Shown in pieces: positions 1 to 14,664 of a DNA stretch of 64,000 nt. Source of the DNA: an uncultured Pseudomonadales bacterium (GTDB lineage: Bacteria > Pseudomonadota > Gammaproteobacteria > Pseudomonadales > Porticoccaceae). The translations under genes were made by a program, and so were the position numbers. The DNA lies in NCBI GenBank assembly GCA_943788875.1, contig CALSSA010000004.1:186001-250000 (forward strand), given 5' to 3'. Numbering within the stretch: position 1 is the stretch's first letter; each line of letters opens with the position of its first letter. The notes beneath the pieces were generated by a model, which was not told the DNA's origin, did no database searches, and was given only the letters and a program-made list of their open reading frames with translations.

Positions 1-1493
1 TAGGCTTCAGCATGGATATAGGAAATCTCTTTTAATTTTAGAGCACCTTCAAGGGCGATGGGATATTGCTCGCCGCGGCCTAAAAATAATGCGTGGTGTT
101 TATTAGCAAATGATTCTGATACCTGCTCAATCAAAGAATCCAAAGCTAGAACCTTGGCACAGAGAGCAGGGAGTTTGTGAAGATTCTGCACTAGCAGTTT
201 TTCGGTTTTTGCTGCCAATCCATGGTGCCGGGCAATGGCGATAGTAAATAACTGTAATGCCACTAACTGAGTAGTAAAGGCCTTGGTGGAAGCCACACCA
301 ATTTCAGGGCCGGCCATGGTCATCAATGAAATATCTGATTCCCGTACCAGCGAACTGTTGGCCACATTGCAGATAGCGACAAAGCCGAGGTAGCCACTTT
401 CCTTGGCTTTTCTTAGGGCTGCTAATGTATCTGCTGTTTCGCCGGACTGGGAGATGGTGACGAATAATGTTCCTGAAGGGACTGCTACAGTGCGATAGCG
501 ATATTCACTGGCGACCTCCACCTGACAGGAAATGCCGGCATATTCTTCCAGCCAGTATTTGGCAACGAGCCCAGAATGGTAGCTAGTGCCACAGGCAACA
601 ATATGCACTGCGTTGGATTGGGCAAAAAGCTCTTCGGCCTGATAGCCAAAGATGGCTTCACGGATGTGGTTATCGGCAATGCGGCCTGCAAATGTGTCAG
701 CAAGGACATCGGCCTGCTCGAAAATTTCTTTTTGCATAAAGTGGCGATACTGACCTTTTTCTGCAATTTGATCTTTCTCATCAAGCTCCTGCAGATTGCG
801 CTTCACAGCTTTGCCACGGCGATCATAAACCTTGAAGGCGCTGTGCTTTGCCTCAACCAGATCGCCTTCTTCCAAAAAAATCACGCGGTCAGTCACTTGG
901 CGTAACGCCATTTGGTCAGAGGCAATAAAATGTTCGTCTATGCCAACACCAATAACTAATGGGCTGCCACTGCGTGCACCAATTAAGCTGTCGGGTTCAG
1001 CTGTTGAAATAACGCCAAGAGCATAGGCTCCCTCCAACCGTGTAATCGTTTTTTGTACTGCGCGACGCAGGTCTTTTTCAGTTTTGCTGTAATGATTAAC
1101 CAGATGGGCAATGACTTCTGAGTCTGTGGCAGATAGAAATTCGTAACCGGCGTTACGCATTTCCTGGCGCAGGGTTTCGTGATTTTCGATAATTCCATTA
1201 TGAACTACCGAGATTCCACCGGAAGTATGTGGGTGTGAATTGGCGGTGCTTGGCTCACCATGGGTTGCCCAGCGGGTATGGGCTATCCCGGTGTTACCTG
1301 CGACCGGTGATTTTTTTGCGACGGCTTCAAGCTGGGCCACCTTGCCAATAGTTTTTCTGGTCTGGAGCTGCTGGTGACTGTCGATCATTGATAGGCCAGC
1401 GGAGTCATAGCCGCGATATTCCAGGCGGTGAAGACCTTCTATCAAGATCTTGTAAACATTTCTATTGGTGGCTGCGCCGACAATTCCACACAT
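1..1493 (-). CDS. glmS: Glucosamine--fructose-6-phosphate aminotransferase (N-terminal part, cut by window edge)
   Basis: Converts fructose-6-phosphate and glutamine to glucosamine-6-phosphate, the first step of the UDP-GlcNAc pathway, in the cytoplasm. The start MCGIVGAATNRNVYK places the catalytic N-terminal cysteine of the class II glutamine amidotransferase domain directly after Met. Further in are the amidotransferase motifs HTRWATHGEPS and NGIIENHE, then the sugar isomerase motifs IVACGTSYHSG and SQSGETADT. The frame runs uninterrupted for 497 codons to LKEISYIHAEA at the edge; the family is about 610 residues, so roughly the last 110 are outside. The ATG lies 3 bp after the glmU stop, so the two are probably co-transcribed. 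Unlike glmU beside it, the frame is clean. Confidence 0.95.
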   Translation of the reverse strand, partial: MCGIVGAATNRNVYKILIEGLHRLEYRGYDSAGLSMIDSHQQLQTRKTIGKVAQLEAVAKKSPVAGNTGIAHTRWATHGEPSTANSHPHTSGGISVVHNGIIENHETLRQEMRNAGYEFLSATDSEVIAHLVNHYSKTEKDLRRAVQKTITRLEGAYALGVISTAEPDSLIGARSGSPLVIGVGIDEHFIASDQMALRQVTDRVIFLEEGDLVEAKHSAFKVYDRRGKAVKRNLQELDEKDQIAEKGQYRHFMQKEIFEQADVLADTFAGRIADNHIREAIFGYQAEELFAQSNAVHIVACGTSYHSGLVAKYWLEEYAGISCQVEVASEYRYRTVAVPSGTLFVTISQSGETADTLAALRKAKESGYLGFVAICNVANSSLVRESDISLMTMAGPEIGVASTKAFTTQLVALQLFTIAIARHHGLAAKTEKLLVQNLHKLPALCAKVLALDSLIEQVSESFANKHHALFLGRGEQYPIALEGALKLKEISYIHAEA

Positions 1494-1496
1494 GCT

Positions 1497-2905
<1,409 letters not shown>

Positions 2906-3021
2906 TTGCTTGGCTCCGATCCCTGCACGTTGAATAACAGTATTGGTAGCAAGTTACGTTACTGACAATTGACCGACAACACAAGCTTATTGGGGCTGGG
3001 GTCCGGGATAACATTCAGGGC

Positions 3022-3050
3022 AAAAAAAAGGGCGGCTCAGCCACCCTTTT
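3022..3050 (-). terminator. Rho-independent terminator of the atp operon
   Basis: Read on the minus strand, a 7-bp stem GGGTGGC / GCCGCCC with a TGA loop is followed by eight T. The stem has one G-U pair only in minus-strand RNA, which fixes the direction. It sits just after the atpC stop and before glmU. Confidence 0.85.
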
Positions 3051-3065
3051 CCCTATCAGCAGCTA

Positions 3066-3491
3066 TCAACCACCGAGTTTTTTGCGTAATTTCTGCAATG
3101 TGCGCAACTGTGCCGTCGACTCAGCAAGCATAGCAGCCGCTTTTGAGTACTCTATCTCGCCAGACTGGTTAGCTATTGCAGCTTCTGCTTCCTTAAGTGC
3201 TTCTGCTGCCGCCGCTTCGTCGATATCTCCGGCGCGGACAGCTGTATCAGCCAATATAGAAATACTGTTGGGCTGAACTTCCAGATAGCCGCCAGAGAGA
3301 TAATAGATCTCTTCCTCGCCATTCTGTTTGACCAGACGGACTGGACCAGGCCGCAGGTCACTCAGCAGCGGTGCATGCCCGGCTGTCACACCAAGCTCAC
3401 CTAATGATCCAGTGGCAACAACCATCTCGACCAACCCGGAGAACAGTGATTCATCCGCACTTACAATGTCACAATGAACTGTTATAGCCAT
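3066..3491 (-). CDS. atpC: ATP synthase F1 epsilon subunit
   Basis: Epsilon subunit of the F1 central stalk, which couples gamma rotation to c-ring rotation and can inhibit ATP hydrolysis. The 141 residues match family length. An N-terminal beta-sandwich (about residues 1-85; [31 protein letters not shown]) is followed by a C-terminal helical hairpin (about 90-140) rich in Ala and Glu. Last gene of the atp operon, 43 bp after atpD, with the terminator directly downstream. Confidence 0.96.
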   Translation of the reverse strand: MAITVHCDIVSADESLFSGLVEMVVATGSLGELGVTAGHAPLLSDLRPGPVRLVKQNGEEEIYYLSGGYLEVQPNSISILADTAVRAGDIDEAAAAEALKEAEAAIANQSGEIEYSKAAAMLAESTAQLRTLQKLRKKLGG

Positions 3492-3534
3492 TTCTTTATT
3501 GCCTTTGATTTCTGCAATTTATACGTTTATAGAT

Positions 3535-4944
<1,410 letters not shown>

Positions 4945-4973
4945 TTAACTAAACCTTTAAAATTCGTTTGGCT

Positions 4974-5834
4974 CTAAACAGCCGCTGCGCCACTTACAAT
5001 TTCTGACAGCTCTTGGGTAATCGCTGCCTGACGCGCTTTGTTATAAAGCAGTTGTAATTCATCAATCATGTCACCGGCATTGTCGGTGGCATTTTTCATC
5101 GCTAGCATTCGGGCTGCCTGCTCGCAGGCTTTGTTTTCAACAACGCCCTGAAAGACCTGTGATTCAATATAGCGAATCAACATGCCATCCAAAATTTCTT
5201 TAGCGTCTGGCTCATAGATGTAGTCCCAATGGTGGCTGAGGCTTTTATCGTCACTAGCTGCCAGTGGCAACAATTGCTCAACTGTAGGTGTCTGGGTCAT
5301 GGTGTTAACAAATTCATTACTGACTACAAACAGCTTGTCGATACGACCTTCATCAAAGGCGTCCAACATCACTTTTACACCGCCGATCAAGTCAGCCGCA
5401 TTGGGCTCATCACCAACATCTTTAACGGCTGCAACTATATTGCCGCCGACAGTACCAAAAAAACTTGCTGCCTTGTTGCCAACAACACAGATATCAACCT
5501 CAACATCCTGATCAGACCATTCTTTCATGGACTTTAGGGCAGCTTTGAACAGGTTAATGTTCAAGCCACCACAGAGACCGCGATCTGTTGAGATCACCAC
5601 ATAGGCTACGCGCTTTACTTCACGCTCTTCCAGATACTGATGCTTATATTCAGAAACCGCATTGGCGATATGGCTGACCACATCACGGATACGCTGGGCA
5701 TAGGGCTTACCCAATGCCATGCGCTCCTGGGCGCGACGCATTTTACTCGCCGCAACCATTTCCATGGCGCTAGTGATTTTCTGCGTACTGCCAATACTAG
5801 CAATTTTGGTTTTGACTTCTTTTCCGATTGCCAT
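4974..5834 (-). CDS. atpG: ATP synthase F1 gamma subunit
   Basis: Central-stalk rotor subunit of F1. The 286 residues show the family's N- and C-terminal coiled-coil helices: the start [20 protein letters not shown] with [15 protein letters not shown], and the end [20 protein letters not shown]. The mid-domain motif [11 protein letters not shown] is also present. It lies between atpA (27 bp upstream) and atpD in the standard order. Confidence 0.97.
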   Translation of the reverse strand: MAIGKEVKTKIASIGSTQKITSAMEMVAASKMRRAQERMALGKPYAQRIRDVVSHIANAVSEYKHQYLEEREVKRVAYVVISTDRGLCGGLNINLFKAALKSMKEWSDQDVEVDICVVGNKAASFFGTVGGNIVAAVKDVGDEPNAADLIGGVKVMLDAFDEGRIDKLFVVSNEFVNTMTQTPTVEQLLPLAASDDKSLSHHWDYIYEPDAKEILDGMLIRYIESQVFQGVVENKACEQAARMLAMKNATDNAGDMIDELQLLYNKARQAAITQELSEIVSGAAAV

Positions 5835-5861
5835 GCTTTATGCCTGTCCGATTACTCTGGC

Positions 5862-7406
5862 TTACCAGGTTTGGGTTGCAACAAACTTATCCAGAGCAGC
5901 TTTGAAACCAGCTCCGATATCATCGTTGTAATCCCCTGATTGATTGATTTGATCCATCAGATCACCATGCTCAGCTTTCATATAAGAGAGCAGGGCAGCT
6001 TCAAAATCACCAATCTTGCTAACTTCAACAGATTGCAGGAAACCGTTGTCAGCCGCATAAACCATCACGCCCATTTCGGCGATACTTTGAGGAGTATACT
6101 GCTTTTGCTTCATCAGTTCGGTGACACGCTCACCATGGTCAAGCTGCGCTTTGGTGGCTTCATCAAGATCAGAAGCAAACTGGGAGAACGCTGCTAGCTC
6201 ACGGTACTGGGCCAGAGCGGTACGAATACCACCGGACAGTTTCTTAATAATTTTCGTCTGCGCCGCACCACCTACTCGAGATACAGAAATACCTGCATTC
6301 ATCGCTGGACGAATACCGGCGTTAAACATATCTGCTTCAAGGAAGATCTGACCATCGGTAATCGAAATTACGTTTGTCGGTACAAATGCAGATACGTCAC
6401 CAGCCTGGGTTTCAATAACAGGAAGGGCGGTCAACGAACCGGTTTTGCCTTTAACTTCACCATTGGTGAATTTTTCTACATAGTCGGCGTTAACTCGTGC
6501 CGCGCGCTCCAACAGACGGGAGTGCAGATAGAAGACATCGCCAGGATAGGCTTCACGACCCGGGGGACGCTTCAGCAGCAGTGAGATCTGACGGTAGGCC
6601 CAGGCCTGCTTGGTCAAATCATCATAGATAATCAGGGCGTCTTGACCGCGGTCGCGGTAGTACTCACCCATTGAACAACCAGCAAACGGTGCCAGAAACT
6701 GCATGGCAGCTGGATCAGAAGCGGTGGCAGCAACAACAATGGTATGTTCCATTGCGCCGTGCTCTTCCAGTTTGCGCACAACGGCAGCAACAGAAGCAGC
6801 TTTTTGACCAACGGCTACATAGATACATTTAATACCCGAGCCTTTCTGGTTGATGATGGCGTCAACAGCAATTGCTGACTTGCCAATCTGACGGTCACCA
6901 ATGATCAGCTCGCGCTGGCCACGGCCGATTGGCACCATGGTGTCAACCGCTTTCAAACCAATTTGCACTGGCTGATCAACTGACTGACGCTCAATTACAC
7001 CTGGGGCAACTTTTTCAATTGCATCGGTGAGCGGTGCGTTAATCGGGCCTTTTCCGTCAATAGGATTACCCAGAGCGTCGACAACGCGACCTTCAAGTTC
7101 TGGCCCGACTGGTACTTCCAATACACGTCCGGTGCATCGGGCTTTTTGTCCTTCGGCTAGTGCCTGGTAGTCACCCAGTACCACGGCGCCGACCGAGTCG
7201 CGCTCGAGGTTAAGTGCCATACCGTAAACACCGCCATCGAACTCGATCATTTCGCCGTACATCACGTCGGCTAGACCGTGAATACGAATGATACCGTCCG
7301 ATACGGAAACAATGGTGCCCTCATTTTGGGCTTCTGACGAAACATTAAGGTTGTCGATACGACTCTTAATAATTTCGCTGATTTCTGATGGATTCAGTTG
7401 CTGCAT
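5862..7406 (-). CDS. atpA: ATP synthase F1 alpha subunit
   Basis: Non-catalytic nucleotide-binding subunit of F1. At 514 residues it is full length. The P-loop reads GDRQIGKS, where most family members have GDRQTGKT; the GxxxxGK[ST] pattern is kept. Also visible are the beta-barrel domain near the N-terminus ([17 protein letters not shown]), the segment [20 protein letters not shown] and the [16 protein letters not shown] region at the interface with gamma. It begins 16 bp after atpH. Confidence 0.97.
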   Translation of the reverse strand: MQQLNPSEISEIIKSRIDNLNVSSEAQNEGTIVSVSDGIIRIHGLADVMYGEMIEFDGGVYGMALNLERDSVGAVVLGDYQALAEGQKARCTGRVLEVPVGPELEGRVVDALGNPIDGKGPINAPLTDAIEKVAPGVIERQSVDQPVQIGLKAVDTMVPIGRGQRELIIGDRQIGKSAIAVDAIINQKGSGIKCIYVAVGQKAASVAAVVRKLEEHGAMEHTIVVAATASDPAAMQFLAPFAGCSMGEYYRDRGQDALIIYDDLTKQAWAYRQISLLLKRPPGREAYPGDVFYLHSRLLERAARVNADYVEKFTNGEVKGKTGSLTALPVIETQAGDVSAFVPTNVISITDGQIFLEADMFNAGIRPAMNAGISVSRVGGAAQTKIIKKLSGGIRTALAQYRELAAFSQFASDLDEATKAQLDHGERVTELMKQKQYTPQSIAEMGVMVYAADNGFLQSVEVSKIGDFEAALLSYMKAEHGDLMDQINQSGDYNDDIGAGFKAALDKFVATQTW

Positions 7407-7422
7407 GCTTTGGCCTCAATCC

Positions 7423-7959
7423 TTAGGAATTTAGTGATTCGGCGAGTTTGGTCAAACGACCTCGAATGGACCCGTCTATAACGGTGTCCCCGGCGCGTAT
7501 TACCGCACCACCCAGCAGGCTCTTGTCTAAGCTTACCTGCATATTTACTTTGCGTTCTAATTTCGCACTCAGCGCATCGCTGAGTTTCTGCTGCTGTTCA
7601 GCATCCATCTCATGCGCTGCAATCAGGTCCACATCAACCGCTTTTTCACGATTGGCTTTCATGATTTCAAACTGGTGGGAAATCTGTGGCAATAGTTGTA
7701 ACCGTCGATTTTCAGACAGAATTGCAACAAAGTTCTGACCAGTTGCGCCCAACTCGTCACCACATATTTCTATTACCGCTGCCGCTTGCTGCGCCGCTGT
7801 TGAACTCGGTGAGCTCAAAAGCTTAACGACTGCCGGTTGCTGTGCAACAGCTCCAGCAGTGGACAGGCTTTGCGACCAGCCCTGCAGGTCCCCGGCATCT
7901 GCAGCAAATTCAAACGCTGCCTTTGCATAAGGCCGAGCTAATGTGCTCAATTCTGCCAT
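7423..7959 (-). CDS. atpH: ATP synthase F1 delta subunit
   Basis: Peripheral-stalk subunit (OSCP homologue) that holds the alpha3beta3 head to the b subunits. The 178 residues begin AELSTLARPYAKAAFEFA, the family's N-terminal helix-bundle signature, and end with the usual C-terminal segment (LLGGAVIRAGDTVIDGSIRG). It lies between atpF and atpA, 12 bp after atpF. Confidence 0.96.
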   Translation of the reverse strand: MAELSTLARPYAKAAFEFAADAGDLQGWSQSLSTAGAVAQQPAVVKLLSSPSSTAAQQAAAVIEICGDELGATGQNFVAILSENRRLQLLPQISHQFEIMKANREKAVDVDLIAAHEMDAEQQQKLSDALSAKLERKVNMQVSLDKSLLGGAVIRAGDTVIDGSIRGRLTKLAESLNS

Positions 7960-7971
7960 GTTAAACCTCGG

Positions 7972-8442
7972 TTACAGCTGCGCTGCCAGTTTGTCGACCA
8001 GCGCGCGATTAGATTTCTCATCGATTGATGCTTCAAGCACTTTTTCCGCACCAGCCAGAGCCAGACCTGCCACGGAGGCACGCAACTCTTCTTTAGCACG
8101 GTTAATTTCCTGCTCGATATCTGCCTGGGCAGCGGCTTTCAGGCGATCGCCCTCGGCTACAGCTTGCTGTTTGGCTTCATCAACGATTTGATTAGCACGC
8201 TTGTTGGCTTGATCAATAATGCCGGCCGCTTCCTGCTTGGCTTCTTTCATCTGGTCAGTCGCTTTGTTCTGAGCCAGTTCAAGATCACGCAGGGCACGGT
8301 CAGCCGCATCAAGTCCATCGGCGATTTTTTTCTGGCGCTCTTCCATAGCCTCAATAATGACTGGCCATACAAACTTCATGCAAAACCACACAAAGAATGC
8401 AAAGGTCACCATCTGACCAAAAAGCGTTAAATTAATATTCAC
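7972..8442 (-). CDS. atpF: ATP synthase Fo b subunit
   Basis: Peripheral-stalk subunit anchored in the inner membrane. The 156 residues start [20 protein letters not shown], a single membrane segment (about 5-25), followed by the conserved KFVWPVI and a long Ala/Glu/Lys-rich amphipathic helix that dimerises. This is the normal gammaproteobacterial length. It lies 44 bp after atpE. Confidence 0.97.
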   Translation of the reverse strand: MNINLTLFGQMVTFAFFVWFCMKFVWPVIIEAMEERQKKIADGLDAADRALRDLELAQNKATDQMKEAKQEAAGIIDQANKRANQIVDEAKQQAVAEGDRLKAAAQADIEQEINRAKEELRASVAGLALAGAEKVLEASIDEKSNRALVDKLAAQL

Positions 8443-8486
8443 GCCATTACCTCATTAATAGATGAGTTAAAAATCATTTATATTTG

Positions 8487-8741
<255 letters not shown>

Positions 8742-8766
8742 TTAGTAGTTAAATAATAAAGTAAAT

Positions 8767-9804
<1,038 letters not shown>

Positions 9805-9868
9805 TTAAATCTAAGCAATTCTAATTTGCGCCTGCAAACCGCTATCTAGTCGGTTGGGCGCGCAGTAT

Positions 9869-10246
9869 TTAGCGGTTTTGCTTCAGTAAGCTTACGGTAA
9901 ATACCCACTGCAACGGGAACATTACGATAAAAGCACTAAAAACGGTCAAAAAATCTAGCTGCCCCAATAAAATAAAGGTCGCTACAAACAATGCGGCGGT
10001 GAGTAATATCTTGCCAGTCTCACCCAAATACATGGCTTGCACGACTTTGGCTACCTGTCTGCTACCTATGTACTTGTAAGCCTGCCGGGCAAACCAAGCT
10101 TGAGGGCCGATCTGAATCAGGCCACCAACCAGGATAGAGCCGGCTATCAAACTATCAACCAAAGCTACCGGAGCACATACAGCCAGTAGCAGCAGTATCT
10201 GGTAAAGCGCAACCTTATATACTGGAGGTCTAGAAATGGTAGTCAT
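9869..10246 (-). CDS. atpI: ATP synthase accessory protein AtpI
   Basis: Small membrane protein encoded first in the atp operon; AtpI assists c-ring assembly in some bacteria. The 125 residues contain four hydrophobic segments (for example ALYQILLLLAVCAPVALVDS and LTAALFVATFILLG). The ATG at 10246 is preceded by AAGGTGG with 7 nt spacing. Identification rests on position, size and topology, since the family is poorly conserved in sequence. Confidence 0.88.
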   Translation of the reverse strand: MTTISRPPVYKVALYQILLLLAVCAPVALVDSLIAGSILVGGLIQIGPQAWFARQAYKYIGSRQVAKVVQAMYLGETGKILLTAALFVATFILLGQLDFLTVFSAFIVMFPLQWVFTVSLLKQNR

Positions 10247-10319
10247 ACATTACCCACCTTTTTCCTGCCTTTGACTGTTCCGTGGTGACACCGACAAGGG
10301 CTGCCTAAAACGGATCGGC

Positions 10320-10348
10320 ATTATAGGTATAGTGTTGGTGATATTCAA
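10320..10348 (-). promoter_or_regulatory. Sigma-70 promoter of the atp operon
   Basis: On the minus strand, TTGAAT is followed by a 17-nt spacer and TATAAT, a near-consensus pair. The -10 lies about 75 nt upstream of the atpI ATG, giving a leader of roughly 65 nt. No other promoter as good was noticed in the parB-atpI gap. Confidence 0.8.
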
Positions 10349-10406
10349 CCAGCGTCATAAGGTATATTTCGGGAATTGGTCTTAGCTATAGTCGGTCTGG
10401 CAGCGG

Positions 10407-11303
10407 CTACTTTAAATGGGCCAAAATACCATCCAGCTCATCCACTGTGTTGTACTTAAAAATTAACTTGCCCGACCCTTTGGCACTGTGTTGGATATTA
10501 ACTGCTGCACCAAGTTTTTCAGACAACTCTTCCTGCAGGCGAGCTATATCTGGGTTAGTGGCTACAGTTTCCGTTGATGGGGGGCTGGGGTTTTGCAGGT
10601 TTTTAATCAAAGCTTCGGTTTGACGGACAGTCATAGCGTTGGCAGCAACAGTGCGGGCAGCAGAAATCTGCGCATTACCCTCAAGACCGAGCAGGCATTT
10701 TGCATGGCCCAGTTCCAGCTCGCCGCGCTCAAGCTGCTGCTGAACTGCGGGCTCAAGGGAGGCAAGGCGCATTAGGTTGGTTACTGCGGAGCGGGACTTG
10801 CCAACCGCATCTGCTACCTGTTGCTGGGTCAGGCTAAATTCGTCCTGCAAACGTAGCAGCGCCAGACTCTCTTCCATGGCATTGAGATCTTCACGCTGGA
10901 TATTCTCAATTAGCGCCATGGCAATGGTCGCTTCGTCAGACACATTGCGAATTATGGCTGGAATACTATCCAAGCCGGCTTGCTGAGTGGCACGCCAGCG
11001 GCGCTCACCAGCTATAATTTCATAGCGGTCATCACCGATAGGTCTGACCACAATCGGCTGCATAACACCCTGGGCAGTAATAGATTTTGTCAGCTCTTGC
11101 AGTGCTTCGGGGTTTAGGTCTCGACGCGGCTGATATTGTCCTCGCTGCAAAAACTCTACAGGTAACTGCTTAAGTACGCCATCAGCCGCCATCTGACCGA
11201 CTGTTTCTGGGGATAAGCTGTCAGATAAAAAACTATCATCCCCCGCGTCGATACCCAGAAGAGCATCCAACCCTTTACCAAGACTTTGTCGTTTTGATGT
11301 CAT
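10407..11303 (-). CDS. parB: Chromosome partitioning protein ParB
   Basis: Binds parS sites near the origin, spreads as a CTP-dependent clamp and works with ParA in chromosome segregation. The 298 residues begin MTSKRQSLGKGLDALLG, the usual ParB N-terminus. The CTP-binding box IIAGERRWRA follows, then the helix-turn-helix region (FSLTQQQVADAVGKSRSAVTNLMRL) and the C-terminal dimerisation domain. The frame stays open upstream inside parA, but the ATG at 11303 fits the family and lies 4 bp after the parA stop. Two candidate parS sites lie in recF at 22620 and 23247. Confidence 0.95.
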   Translation of the reverse strand: MTSKRQSLGKGLDALLGIDAGDDSFLSDSLSPETVGQMAADGVLKQLPVEFLQRGQYQPRRDLNPEALQELTKSITAQGVMQPIVVRPIGDDRYEIIAGERRWRATQQAGLDSIPAIIRNVSDEATIAMALIENIQREDLNAMEESLALLRLQDEFSLTQQQVADAVGKSRSAVTNLMRLASLEPAVQQQLERGELELGHAKCLLGLEGNAQISAARTVAANAMTVRQTEALIKNLQNPSPPSTETVATNPDIARLQEELSEKLGAAVNIQHSAKGSGKLIFKYNTVDELDGILAHLK

Positions 11304-11307
11304 ACGG

Positions 11308-12099
11308 TTAGCTTCCTGTTGTGTTGGTCTGCTCTGCTTTTGCTTGCTTGAGTATTTCCCCAGCAAGGGCCAGATAGGCAACAGAACCCTTGGAGTTTCT
11401 ATCATAGACCAGTGCAGGCATGCCGTGACTCGGCGCTTCAGCCAGTCGCACGTTGCGCGGAATACTGACACGGTAGACGCGGTCGCCAAAGTATTTTCTA
11501 AGTTGCGCTGATACTGCATTAGTTAAACTACTGCGCGGATCATACATGGTGCGCAAAATGCCTTCGATACGCAGCTTTGGGTTGATCAATTTAGCAATTT
11601 GGCGAATTGTGTTATTTAGAGCCGACAATCCTTCCAGAGCATAATATTCACATTGCATTGGTATCAGTACACCATCACTGGCAACCAGTGAATTTACCGT
11701 GAGCATATTTAGTGATGGGGGGCAGTCGATAATAATGTAGTCATAATTTTTGGCAACCCTTTTGAGCGCGTGTCGCAGCCGACTTTCGCGACCTATTTCT
11801 TGCATTAACTCAACTTCAGCTGCAACCAGGTCACCATTGGAAGGCAGTAAGTGGTATTTTCCAAGTTCAGCGGTGACGATAACGTCTTCAATGGGGTTTT
11901 TCTCAGTCAGCACATTATAAACACTGAGTTTGCACTCGGCTTTGTTGACGCCGGAGCCCATGGTTGCATTGCCTTGAGGATCAATATCCACTAAAAGCAC
12001 GCGTTTTTTATAGGCCGCCAGTGAAGCTGCTAAATTCACACTGGTTGTGGTTTTACCAACGCCGCCTTTTTGATTGGCTATTGAGAGTATTCGGACCAA
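11308..12099 (-). CDS. parA: Chromosome partitioning ATPase ParA (Soj)
   Basis: Deviant Walker ATPase that moves ParB-parS complexes over the nucleoid. The motif KGGVGKTTT follows the start RILSIANQK; VLLVDIDPQGN and YDYIIIDCPPSLNMLT are present. The start is probably TTG 12099, 8 nt after an AAGG box; an in-frame GTG at 12108 overlaps that box. Length is 263 residues, normal for the chromosomal family. Translationally close to parB (4 bp gap). Confidence 0.95.
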   Translation of the reverse strand: MVRILSIANQKGGVGKTTTSVNLAASLAAYKKRVLLVDIDPQGNATMGSGVNKAECKLSVYNVLTEKNPIEDVIVTAELGKYHLLPSNGDLVAAEVELMQEIGRESRLRHALKRVAKNYDYIIIDCPPSLNMLTVNSLVASDGVLIPMQCEYYALEGLSALNNTIRQIAKLINPKLRIEGILRTMYDPRSSLTNAVSAQLRKYFGDRVYRVSIPRNVRLAEAPSHGMPALVYDRNSKGSVAYLALAGEILKQAKAEQTNTTGS

Positions 12100-12116
12100 T
12101 GCACACACCTTTTGAT

Positions 12117-12800
12117 TTAATGATTTGAGCCAGGGGCTATTTTTATTTTAATAAGATGGCGCTCGCCATCTACTCCTGGAACTTCTAATCGACACAGGCT
12201 GGAAACCATATAGTCTTTCTTTAGCTGGCTCAACTCTGATTCCGGGTTTTTACCTTTCATGGCCATAAAGCAGGTTTGATCCGAGGCTAGGTGGCGGCAA
12301 TTACTCAACATATCTGGTATCGAGCTAAAGGCACGACTCAACACTGTATCGAAGTTCGACGCAGGCTGGTACCGCTCAACTCGCTTGTTAACCTCTGTAA
12401 CATTATTTAGTTTTAGCTCTGAGATTACCTGAAATAAGAACCTGGTCTTTTTGCCGTTGCTATCCAGTAATGTAAAGGATTTTCCGGGGCTCATAATCGC
12501 CAAGGGAATACCAGGCAAACCAGGCCCTGTGCCCACATCAATAATATGTTCGCAGGATGTAATATGAGGCAGCAATGACAGACTGTCCAACAGGTGCAAC
12601 GGTATCATCTGCATCGGATCACGGACTGCAGTGAGGTTGTAGGCTTTATTCCAGCGCTCGAGCATATTTAAATAACTCAACAGCAGTTGCAGTTGCGTAT
12701 CTGTATAGTCAACAGACATGGTTTCAAGGCCGGCAACTAAAAGATTTCTCTTGGTGGTTTCAGTGCCGCTGCCATAAGGATTTTGCGTTTTAGGCGGCAT
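12117..12800 (-). CDS. rsmG: 16S rRNA (guanine-527-N7)-methyltransferase RsmG
   Basis: Methylates G527 of 16S rRNA using S-adenosylmethionine. The 227 residues show the SAM-binding motif [18 protein letters not shown] and the segment YNLTAVRDP shared by the GidB family. Its ATG lies inside the end of mnmG (11 bp overlap), the usual arrangement, which suggests translational coupling. Downstream is parA, as in Pseudomonas-type origin regions. Confidence 0.95.
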   Translation of the reverse strand: MPPKTQNPYGSGTETTKRNLLVAGLETMSVDYTDTQLQLLLSYLNMLERWNKAYNLTAVRDPMQMIPLHLLDSLSLLPHITSCEHIIDVGTGPGLPGIPLAIMSPGKSFTLLDSNGKKTRFLFQVISELKLNNVTEVNKRVERYQPASNFDTVLSRAFSSIPDMLSNCRHLASDQTCFMAMKGKNPESELSQLKKDYMVSSLCRLEVPGVDGERHLIKIKIAPGSNH

Positions 12801-14664
12801 GTTTTTTTAACGACACCAATAAGAGTGAAATGGCAGCTGGGGTAACTCCGGGAATACGGGCGGCTCTGGCTAGAGTTTCAGGCAGGGCATCGCTGAGTTT
12901 CTGTTTAACCTCATTGGACAAGCCACTGATACGCTGGTAATCGAAATCCACTGGTATGGCAGTATTCTCATGCCGCTGCATGCGGTCAATTTCATCTTGC
13001 TGGCGATTGATATAGCCCGAATACTTGGCATCTATCTCGACCTGATCAGCAACGGTCTGGCTAGGGCCGGTCGGACGGTCAGGGTAAACCGATGAAATAA
13101 TCTGATGGGTTAATTCTGGACGCTTTAACAGATCAAACAGGTTGTACTCATGAGCAAGTTTGTTTTCTATATGCTCAGCAAGTTTCTCAGCCTCTGCAGA
13201 ACCAGGCTGTACCCAAGTATCTTTTAGGCGCTGACGCTCCAACTCTATAGATTCGCGTTTTTCATTAAACTGCTGCCAGCGGTAATCATCAACCAGCCCC
13301 AGTTCACGGCCTGTTTCTGTGAGTCGCAAATCTGCATTGTCTTCACGCAGCAACAATCTATATTCCGCACGGCTGGTAAACATACGATAAGGTTCAGAGG
13401 TGCCCATGCTAATTAGGTCATCTACTAAAACTCCGGTGTAAGCAGTATCTCTGCGGGGACACCAGGATTCTTTTTCTTGGGCCTGCAGTGCTGCGTTGCT
13501 GCCGGCTAACAATCCCTGGGCAGCAGCTTCTTCATAGCCAGTGGTGCCATTGATCTGACCCGCAAAAAATAATCCTTGAATCGCTTTGGTCTCAAGGCTG
13601 TATTTAAGATCCTGCGGATTAAAATAATCATACTCAATGGCATAGCCTGGCCTTGTGATATGGGCATTCTCAAAACCAACTATGGATCGAACTAAGTTCA
13701 ACTGCACATCAAACGGCAGGCTCGTGGAGATTCCATTGGGATAGAGTTCATGGGTGTCCAGCCCCTCAGGCTCAACAAATATTTGATGTTGATCCTTATC
13801 TGCGAAGCGCACCACCTTGTCCTCGATGGAGGGACAGTATCTTGGACCTACACCATCGATCACTCCTGTGTACATTGGCGAGCGATCCATACCGCCGCGA
13901 ATAATATCGTGAGTATTTTTATTGGTGTACGTGATCCAGCAACAGGTCTGTTCTGGATGATCCTCAACCTTTCCGAGATAGGACATCACAGGTTCTGGCT
14001 TATCGCCCCATTGTTCTTGCAAATGAGTGAAGTCCACAGAGCGGGCGTCAATTCTTGGTGGAGTGCCCGTTTTCAACCGCTCTACCCGAAATGGCAGCTG
14101 GCGAAGTGTTTTCGCGAGATTTTCGGCAGGGGGGTCTCCTGCTCTGCCGGCAGAATGATTTTCTAAACCAATATGCACAAGGCCAGCCAAAAATGTTCCA
14201 GCGGTAACTACCACTGTTTTGCCTTTAAACTTTAACCCCATCTGGGTTACTGCGCCGGTAACACGATCCCCTTCAATGATCAGGTCATCGACCGCCTGCT
14301 GAAAAATAGTCAGGTTAGGTTGATTTTCAAGTATCTGGCGGATAGCCGCCTTATAGCGAATGCGATCAGCCTGAGCTCTGGTAGCTCGCACCGCCGGGCC
14401 TTTTCTTGCATTGAGCACCCGGAACTGGATACCACCAAAATCTGTGGCGGTTGCCATGGCACCACCCAGAGCATCAATCTCTTTAACCAGATGACTTTTA
14501 CCAATACCGCCAATAGCAGGGTTGCAGGACATTTGACCCAGAGTTTCGATATTGTGGGTAAGCAAAAGAGTGCTGCAACCCATGCGGGCAGCAGCAAGGC
14601 AGGCTTCTGTTCCAGCATGGCCTCCGCCGATAACAATAACGTCAAATTGATCTGGGTGTAGCAT
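12790..14664 (-). CDS. mnmG: tRNA uridine-34 carboxymethylaminomethyl-modification enzyme MnmG
   Basis: FAD-dependent partner of MnmE that installs the cmnm5 group on wobble uridine 34. The 624 residues begin with a dinucleotide-binding fold ([20 protein letters not shown]). [40 protein letters not shown] and the C-terminal helical domain follow. The ATG at 14664 has an AAAGAG box. First gene of the leftward mnmG-rsmG-parA-parB group. Its partner gene mnmE lies 3 kb away on the other strand instead of next to it. Confidence 0.97.
   Translation of the reverse strand: MLHPDQFDVIVIGGGHAGTEACLAAARMGCSTLLLTHNIETLGQMSCNPAIGGIGKSHLVKEIDALGGAMATATDFGGIQFRVLNARKGPAVRATRAQADRIRYKAAIRQILENQPNLTIFQQAVDDLIIEGDRVTGAVTQMGLKFKGKTVVVTAGTFLAGLVHIGLENHSAGRAGDPPAENLAKTLRQLPFRVERLKTGTPPRIDARSVDFTHLQEQWGDKPEPVMSYLGKVEDHPEQTCCWITYTNKNTHDIIRGGMDRSPMYTGVIDGVGPRYCPSIEDKVVRFADKDQHQIFVEPEGLDTHELYPNGISTSLPFDVQLNLVRSIVGFENAHITRPGYAIEYDYFNPQDLKYSLETKAIQGLFFAGQINGTTGYEEAAAQGLLAGSNAALQAQEKESWCPRRDTAYTGVLVDDLISMGTSEPYRMFTSRAEYRLLLREDNADLRLTETGRELGLVDDYRWQQFNEKRESIELERQRLKDTWVQPGSAEAEKLAEHIENKLAHEYNLFDLLKRPELTHQIISSVYPDRPTGPSQTVADQVEIDAKYSGYINRQQDEIDRMQRHENTAIPVDFDYQRISGLSNEVKQKLSDALPETLARAARIPGVTPAAISLLLVSLKKHAA

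Noticed and set aside
3173..3361. Open frames antisense to or out of frame with atp genes
   Set aside because: Strong protein families occupy the main frames, and the alternatives look like shadows of biased codon use.
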